Shown here: one piece after another, positions 56,511 to 64,000 of the stretch
Layout: the number at the start of each line of letters is the position of its first letter
How positions within the stretch are numbered: the first letter of the stretch is position 1
Program-made: the position numbers and the translations under genes
The notes under the pieces: generated by a model
Databases searched by the model: none
What the model was told of the DNA's origin: nothing
Seen by the model: the letters and a program-made list of their open reading frames with translations, nothing else
NCBI RefSeq assembly: GCF_000340215.1
Contig: NW_006921537.1
Coordinates: 4,533,947 to 4,597,946, forward strand
Origin: Pseudocercospora fijiensis CIRAD86
Lineage: Eukaryota; Ascomycota; Dothideomycetes; Mycosphaerellales; Mycosphaerellaceae
Length of the DNA: 64,000 bases
Direction: 5' to 3'

Positions 56511-57344
56511 GTTACTAATAATAATAATAATGAAAATTCGAAGGACGAAAATCACTTATCTTATAATTAATCTATACCTAATCTAGTCGCGCCTGCCTAC
56601 TACGTATTACTTAGTAATATATAAGCTAGTAGTACTATTAATAACTGTTATATATACTAGCTAGGTACTCTAAACAATATATAGCTCTATCGCTAGTATC
56701 CTATCTATCTTACAATTATTAACGCCTTTATAGCTTATTATAGTATCTATAGTACTAGCTATTAGGCTAGTATTCGAGATAGCTACTAGAATAACTATTA
56801 AAATTAAAGTCTATTTTCTATAAAAACTCGTCGCCTTAGAGCGTTCGTCGGTAAAATAGATATTAACTCCTATAGTATCTACCTAGTTAGTATATAGAAG
56901 CCGTTTTATAGATATATAAATAGGCTTTAACTAGTCTCGGTTATAGCTACGTTAAGCCTCTTAAAGCGCTTAGCTATAGTCGCTAATATCGGTCGCCTAT
57001 ATTAATTTAATTATCCCTATAAATTCAAACTCTAAGCTGCTAAGAAGTATATAATTACTATATAATAGCGAGCTTCTAAGCCTTTATAAAAGAGGCTTAT
57101 AACGACTATAAAGTTATAATTAGCTAGATATATTTGCTAGTTTACTAGACGATAATAAGTTAAATACTAATTAGCTAACTATAGAAAGAGAGCCGATTTT
57201 TAAGAAAATAGGAGAACTTATACTAAGCGGCGTAAATAATAAGGACTTAGTAGTTATAAAAGGAGATAATAACGTTAAAGATATAGGCGTAGATAGTAGG
57301 GTAGGCGGATTATACTATCTAGTAGAAGGAGATAGAATAGAAAG
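56511..57344. repeat. RIP-degraded DNA at right edge of gene island
   Basis: Composition switches near 56,510 from normal to TA-rich and CpA/TpG-poor. No coding capacity recognised. It ends at the first base of the Gypsy LTR. Confidence 0.55.
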
Positions 57345-57540
57345 TATTAGGGCTAAAGAGGCTATACGTAATTGGCATGTAATTAGGCCGAGTAAAGCTA
57401 GGGTCTTAGTGCCTTAGGCAGGGCTTAGCGCTTGGCGTTAGGCTAACTGGCCTGCCTTCCTCCTTCTCCTCCTAGTTCTCTATCGAATACTACTTGTACC
57501 TACCCCTACCCTATCTACCTGCTAATATACCCTTCTTATA
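57345..57540 (+). repeat. 5-prime LTR of right Gypsy element
   Basis: 196 bp, beginning TATTAGGGCTAAAG (RIP-changed from a TG start) and ending near CCTTCTTATA. Reverse-complement match to the two LTRs of the left copy. Confidence 0.88.
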
Positions 57541-57557
57541 TAGTATTCGATCTACCC
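57541..57557 (+). other. Primer-binding site of right Gypsy element
   Basis: TAGTATTCGATCTACCC directly after the LTR. It is the counterpart of the site at 12,600-12,616, and its first TAG is likely a mutated TGG. Confidence 0.6.
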
Positions 57558-60500
57558 TTTAAGGGCAGTAGCTAGATAGTCCTTATTTCAAGCTTTTAGC
57601 GGTGTAGCTACGAACAAGACTAATCTAACTATATTGCGCCCGAAGAACGGGACCTATACGTACTATTCTATCGAAACAACCGTACTAATTATTAAGCAAG
57701 GCCTTCTATACGGCCTATTACACCAAGCCAACTGTACTAGACTAATATCTACTAATTCCGCTATATCCGTATCTTAGGGGCTAACAATACATTACTAGTG
57801 TTATCCCCTATTATAATAGCCGGCTTATTACGAAGCAATAACAACCGTGCTACCGCTAGCAGCTCTAGTAATAACAACGCTAGTAGCATAGTGCCTACTA
57901 AAGTGCCTACTAGAGCACCTACTAAAGTGCCTCCTACTAAAGAGCCTGCCGGAGAGCCTGCTAAAGAAGAACCTGTAATTCTAGGTAATAATCCGGAATT
58001 GCCTGTTAACGACATTCTTAACAATATTATTAATCGACGATATAGCTAACTAGCCTTTAGGCCTTAACTAGTAGGGAGACTTTAAGAAGCTACTTAAAAC
58101 AGGCTTACTGCCCTACGTTAAGAACAATAGCTAAAGGATAATCTCCTCGAGATTCGCCGCCTATAGGAAGCCTTAACAACTACTACTAGACTAGAACTAG
58201 TAGTAGGACCTTCTATTTAAAAGAAGGATGCTAAACTCAAGGACTATACCGTATTTAATAGCTCTAGCCGAAAGCAATACAACGACTACATTCGTAACTG
58301 TAAGCTTAACTAGCGAAACGCACCTAGGGCTCTTCCGGACGATTACTCGTTAGTCGTCTATGCTATACAATACATTAATAGAGACCTAAAACGCACCTAG
58401 GATAAGTATTTCGACTCCCTTACTAATTAGACCGCTGTTTAGTAGCAAACCTATAAAACTATTATACTAGACGCCCTTAGAAACCCTATACTAAGGCAAT
58501 AGCATACTTAGGACTAGTATCTTCGAGCTAAGTAAAAGACTAATTAATTAGCCCGCTTATTCGAGGCCTATTTAAAAACCCTTAAAGACGACCTTCCGTC
58601 TAAGACTAATTCTATATAGATCTCCGAGATACGCCTAAAACTTAGATAGGAACTTATCCTCGAATTAGACCGTCGCCGTGTGTTCGAACAAGCTAATCTA
58701 ATACGCATTCAATTTATAGTCGAAGTAGAAACAGCCGAACAGGCTATTTAGCTCTAATAACGACTAGAATCGAGGATCCGACTAGCTAGTACTAATCGTA
58801 GCAACCGAGGCCGAGGAGGAAACTAAGGTTCTACCTAAAACAATAGTGCTAACAATAGGAATAGTAACGACCGTAGAAGAGGTCGTAGCCGACGGCTATA
58901 TAGAGGAGGCTGCGATAGGGGCCGTAGAAGGGGCTCGTATCCCTATAATACTAACCGCTCTACTAATAATAACAATAGCTACGGCAGTCTACTAACCGGA
59001 TTGAAATGCTTCAACTATAATAGTACTAGCTACCTACTAGGACAATACGACAAACCTAAGGATTAGGCCCGGATCGACCGTACTACCGCTAAGTACCGAA
59101 AGCACCTCTTAGTAGCTAACGCTACCCCTATAGGCTAACCTTCGAAAAAAGAGTAAGCGCCGCACTAACTGTTAGCCTTATACGGCGTAAGACTATCGAC
59201 ATTGTGCTAGCTATAACACGCTCCTACCTTATATAGGACACGAAGGGCACTAACTATTAAACTAAGGTTATGCTAGATCTAGGAAATTCAGTTAGTACCC
59301 TTATTAGCTATCGCCTAGCTAAGCAATTAGACCTCCGACAACTGCCTAGGACTAACCTGCTAACCCTTGCTTGGTTTAATAACGCTCGGCACTTAACCTA
59401 TAGGGCCTACTATATTCCTATAGCTCTAAAGGACGACCTCGGAAATGAACGCCTACTAGACTTTACTACCTACATAGTAGATATAGACAACCTATATAGG
59501 GGAGCTACTATTGTTATTAGCAACCCTGTTCTTAAGTACTACGCTATAGCTATAGACTTAGGCATTTAGAAGTAGCGATTTAGAATCGCTAGGAAAGAGG
59601 ACATTAAATACATTAATGTTAGCGAGTGCCCTAACGATATTAGGGTCCTATTTATTAGCAACCTAACACTAGCCTCTACCTTAGCTAATCCGACTGCCGA
59701 CCTGCTCGGTAGTAATAATAATAAACCTATACCCCCTAATAGCATAGACCCTAATTAGCTTGCTCGTATACTAGAGCCTATTCGAGAAACCTATATTAAC
59801 GTATTTAAACACTACCTAGCATCGATATTGCCTATATTTAAAGAGACGGACTATAAGATTAATATTATAGAGGGCAAAGAGGTCCCTTTTAGGCCCCTCT
59901 ACAACCTTAGTAAACGAGAGCTTGCTATATTACGTAAATACTTAGAAGAGAACCTAGCTAATAGCCGGATACGGTATAGTAACAGCCCTGCTAGTGCACC
60001 TATCCTGTTTGTTCTAAAGAAGGATAGTAGCCTACGCCTCTATATCGACTATCGTAGGCTTAATACTATTACTATTAAGGACCGCTGTCTACTTCCGCTT
60101 ATTAATAAGACCCTCGATCGCCTTTCTAGTGCCTACTACTATACTATATTAGACATTAAGGACGCCTATTACCGCATCTATATTCGCAAGGGCGATAAAT
60201 AGAAGACAGCCTTTCGCACTCGTTATAGCTATTTCGAGTACTTAGTTATGCTATTTAGGCTAGCTAACGCCCCTATAACGTTCTAGTCCTATATTAATCG
60301 GGCCCTATTAGGCCTATTAGACTACCTCTGCGTAGTCTATCTAGACGATATCCTAGTCTATATACACTTACCTAATATTGCGGAATATTAGGCCGCTATA
60401 CGTAAGGTACTCGACCGCCTACGGGCCTATAGCCTATATTGCAAGCCTTCTAAATGCACCTTTGCTGCTAAGGAGGTGTTATTCCTCGGCTTCCTCGTAT

Positions 60501-63500
60501 TAACTAAGGGTGTTAAGGCTAATCCTAACCGGATTAAAACAATTACTAAATAGCCTGTTCCTACGTCTATTAAAGAGCTTCAATTATTCCTCGGTTTTGC
60601 TAACTTCTACCGCCGATTTATTAAGGGCTATTCGAGGCACGTAATGCTATTAACTGAGCTTACTAAAACCAAGGCTAATCTATCTAGAGAGTTTAGATAG
60701 ACTAACAAGATATAAGCCGCTTTTAACGGTCTAAAGCAACGCTTTACTAAAGTCCCCTTATTGCACTATTTCGTACTAAGCAAACAGATCCGAATTGAGA
60801 CTAACGCTTCACAGTTCGCTATATTAGCTATTATATTATAGTAGGCTGATAACACCTACTAGCACCCGATTGCCTTCTTCTCGAGGAAGATAATTAATAC
60901 TAAACGTCGCTACGAGACCTACGAGTAAGAGCTCCTAGCTATTATCGAGGCCTTTAAGCACTAGAGGCACTACCTCGATAGAGCCTAATATACAATATAG
61001 GTCTATACGGACTATAACAACCTCCGTAGCATTACTAAGGTTACTAGGGTTATAGGTCGACAGGCTAGATAGGCCGTCTACCTCGCTAGGTTTAATTTTA
61101 ATGTATTATATCGGCTAGGCGTAAGCAACCCTACTAATAGCCTATCGAGGCGACCTAATTACGGTAGCGAGACCTAACACATTAATTCCTTGTTTCTAAC
61201 CCTATAGTATAAGATTGCTATAGACCTTGCCGTAAAGCAAGCGTAGGATAAGCGGACTCCCGGACCCCGCGGCGGCAACAAATACTATAGCGGAGTTGTC
61301 GTTCTTCTAGTATACGTTAAAAGAAAGGACGTAGATCGCTCGAGCTATAATAACTCGATTAAGGACATTGCTATTTACATTAATAGTCTATATAGCGATA
61401 GCACTATAGAAGAGGTTATAGTAGTTCCGGCTGCTAGTGCTATTAGATATATATAATACGTACCTCGTTTAATAGCGAGGGTGCTATTAAATAACCTTGC
61501 AAACGGGGATAGTTAATCGTTTATAGATAAGCTATTACGGGCTTAGTAGAGGGACGCCTTTGCTGTCGAACGTATTAATAAGCTTATAAGTAGGCGAAAG
61601 ACTCGATCTAGTAAGAGTAATTAGTCGATCGACGACAAAGGTTACTTAAGGTTTAAGGGCAGATACTATGTCCCCGCTAAACAATCGATTAGATAAGAGC
61701 TTTTAAAGAGGCACTATAATAGTAAGCTCGCTAGTTACTATAGTATAGAGAGGTCGTACGAGTTACTATCGCGCATATACTACTAGCTAAATAGTAAGCG
61801 GTATATAAAGGAGTATATATAGACCTGTATAGTATGCTAGCGAGTTAAAGCACTAAAGCACTTACTATTTAGCGAGTTGTCTTTACTCCCTATTCTAAAG
61901 AAGCCTTTTATAGAGCTTACAATAGACTTTATTATAGGTCTTCCCCCTACTAAGCGAAGAGGAAGCAAAGACGTCTTTAACGCTATACTAGTCGTTATAG
62001 ACCGATTTACTAAGGGCGCTCGTTACATTCCTACCCGAAAGGATTAGACAGCTATTAACCTAGCTAAGTCGCTATAGAACAATATCTTCTATAGCTATTA
62101 GGGAACCCCTAAGGGGATAGTCTCCGATCGAGGCTCGATATTTATATCTTACTATTAGAGTAAGATTTGCCTATAGCTAAGACTTAAGCATCGCCTGTCT
62201 ATAGCATTCTATCTATAAACAGATAGCTAGACCGAGAGGCAAAATGCTACGCTATAGCAGTACCTACGCAGCTACATTAATAAGAACCCTAACGACTAGG
62301 TTAACCTCCTATAACTAGCCGAATTCGTATATAACAACAGTGTCTACTTATCTACTAAGGTATTACCCTATTTCGCTATAATAGGCTAGAACGCTGCTAT
62401 GCTATAAGACCCCCTACCGCTCGAGGCCGAGCGCAAGGAAAGGGAAGCGTGTTAAGTACTAACCCCTAAAACACTAGCGGCTATTAAGAGGGTTTAGAAG
62501 ATACGAGAAATTCACGCTAAGATAGCTAACAAACTAGCAAAGGCATAGGCCTATTAGAAGGCCTACTATAACAAACACTATATACTAATAACCTTTAAGT
62601 AAGGCGATATAGTTATGCTAAGCACTAAGAACCTCCGTATCCGCAAACACCTATTACCTAATAGTAAAACAAGACCTAAGCTCGCACTAAGATACATTAG
62701 CCTATTCCGTATTCGAGAAGTTAAGGGCTCCTCCGTATAGGCCTATTAGTTGTAGCTTCTACCTTATTACACTATCTATAATACCTTCTATGTATCCCTC
62801 CTTAAACTATACTACTAGCGTAAAGGCGATAAAGCGCCTGCTAAGTTAGAAGAAGTCTTAGCTAATAGTAAAGAGCTATAGTTTGTAGAACGTATCCTAA
62901 AGCATCGGACTAGGCAGGGCAAGAAGGAGTACCTATTAAGATAGCAAGGCTATTTACCTAAATAGGACTTATAGGAGGCTAAAGACTCGTTTAAGGATAT
63001 AACTAAGTTATTAGACGAGTATTAGACTAGCGTAAAGAACACGAAGAAGGCTAAGAGCTTATAATGCCTATAATGTTACTACTAAGCCTAGGATTAATGC
63101 TACCCCCGGGGTGCTATTAGCTAACTAATTAAAGGCAAGCAATTGTTAGTAACAAAGGACAATAAGACTATACTACTATAGTAGATACGCACCGAGCGTT
63201 AACAAACGCGCTATAACTATTAACTAATCGCCTGCTCTTTTAAGGAATCTACCTCTTTACTAGCGCATTCTATAAGACTCTCCTCTTAGCGCCCCTCTTG
63301 TTTCTATGTCCTATTAGGGCCCTAAGGCCTAGGCGGTTAATAGAGGCGGCGCGCGCGCGTAGGCGAATAGTGTTAGTAATAATAATAGTAACGACGGCGT
63401 TACGCTTGTACTAAAGGGCGACACGGCCGGCGCGGCTATATTAGTAACGGTATTACGGAGTATATTATTAGTCGAAGAAGGAAATCGAAAGCAAGGTAAA

Positions 63501-64000
63501 GTTAGCGCTAAGACGACTAGCGCCGCTATTATTAACATCGCTTGCTATTATTACTACGCCTATAGATACAACCTTACCTATATAACGAGCCTAAGGCACC
63601 TTTGATTAAAACTTTGATTAAAACTTTAATTAAAACTTTAAGCCGCTTAAAAGATTAAGTAGCTTAATAGACTAACTAACTAAGGGCAAAACTATAGAGC
63701 TAAGCTAGCCGGGGTCGATCTTGCGGACAATAGGTTACTCCTCGATCTTTCTAACCCTTTAAGCGAGGCGAACCTTAACTACTATACTTATAATAGCCTT
63801 TACTTATAGAAACTAGACGAGCTGTGTTTTTTCTAGAAAGATAAGATAAGATTAACAATTGAAGGCTACTAAACCTAACTAATTAGGGCTAGTAAAACTA
63901 CGATAGTAAATAATAGCCCTCGTAATAATAAGAGCAACCCTCGGAACGGACAAACCCTCGGAGCGGACATTTCTAGGTCTTTTAGAGTAGACGCAAAGAA

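Larger units (their letters stand above)
57345..64000 (+). mobile_element. Ty3/Gypsy LTR retrotransposon, RIP-inactivated (family 2, right copy, truncated by window)
   Basis: Same family as 5,715-12,813 but on the opposite strand. The 5-prime LTR (57,345-57,540) is followed by the primer-binding site (57,541-57,557). Gag spans about 57,798-59,200 with a zinc-knuckle remnant at about 59,003-59,045 in which Cys and His codons have become Tyr. Protease is at about 59,270-59,569 (SVSTLISYRLAKQL), reverse transcriptase at about 59,850-60,370 with YLDDILVY at 60,338-60,361, RNase H at about 60,770-61,170 and integrase at about 61,690-62,400 (IDFIIGLPPTKRRGSKDV). A non-coding 3-prime part follows to the window end. 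By comparison with the left copy, about 500 bp including the 3-prime LTR lie beyond 64,000. Numerous TAG stops make it inactive. Confidence 0.93.

Noticed and set aside
59270..60202. Two open pieces (protease and reverse transcriptase) as possible domesticated genes
   Set aside because: They are chance open stretches within a RIP-mutated Gypsy pol; TAG stops interrupt the frame on both sides.

Overview
This is nuclear DNA of a filamentous ascomycete (Pezizomycotina, most likely a Dothideomycete; the order is an inference). The evidence is short 50-65 bp introns with fungal splice signals, fungal-type genes (VID27, CIA84-like PPR protein, Lee1-type CCCH protein, a THI4 gene carrying a TPP riboswitch) and very strong repeat-induced point mutation (RIP) in every repeat. 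The window has three parts: a RIP-degraded repeat block (1 to about 15,940), a gene-rich island (15,953 to 55,785) and a second RIP-degraded block (about 56,510 to 64,000).

Left block. A degraded Ty3/Gypsy pol remnant lies at about 1,330-3,830 (+). A structurally complete 7.1 kb Gypsy element follows at 5,715-12,813 (-), with LTRs of about 190-197 bp, a primer-binding site and a polypurine tract. It sits inside a TAG trinucleotide array (5,425-5,714 and 12,814-12,985) and is flanked by a 5 bp target-site duplication that leaves the array in phase. A roughly 2 kb array of a degenerate 25 bp minisatellite (13,540-15,540) comes next. Right block. A second copy of the same Gypsy family starts at 57,345 on the opposite strand and runs off the end of the window, so the gene island lies between inverted copies of one element.

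Gene island. In order: UBR1 N-end-rule ubiquitin ligase (-), QCR9 of respiratory complex III (-, four small exons), PYM exon-junction-complex partner (+), an unrecognised PPxY protein (-), flotillin (+), relics of an amino-acid permease (-) and a copper amine oxidase (+), an F-box protein (-), a mitochondrial PPR protein (-), mitoribosomal bS18m (+), two small unrecognised two-exon genes (+/-), an acyl-CoA carboxylase carboxyltransferase (+), an SH3-domain relic (-), ribosomal protein uL15/RPL28 (+), VID27 (-), a 795 bp assembly gap, a CCCH zinc-finger protein (-), a large Ser/Thr-rich secreted protein (+), a disordered basic protein (+), a dimeric-barrel-like conserved protein (+) and THI4 thiazole synthase with its TPP riboswitch (-).

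The genes are mainly housekeeping: mitochondrial function, protein turnover, translation and thiamine synthesis. I see no intact biosynthetic cluster. Several genes were assembled by eye from separate reading frames plus splice sites (QCR9, RPL28, RSM18, THI4, flotillin, the CCCH protein and the small genes). The most unusual items are the Gypsy insertion into a TAG array, the gene graveyard at 27.9-28.9 kb, and the two unrelated minisatellite arrays that share a core sequence.
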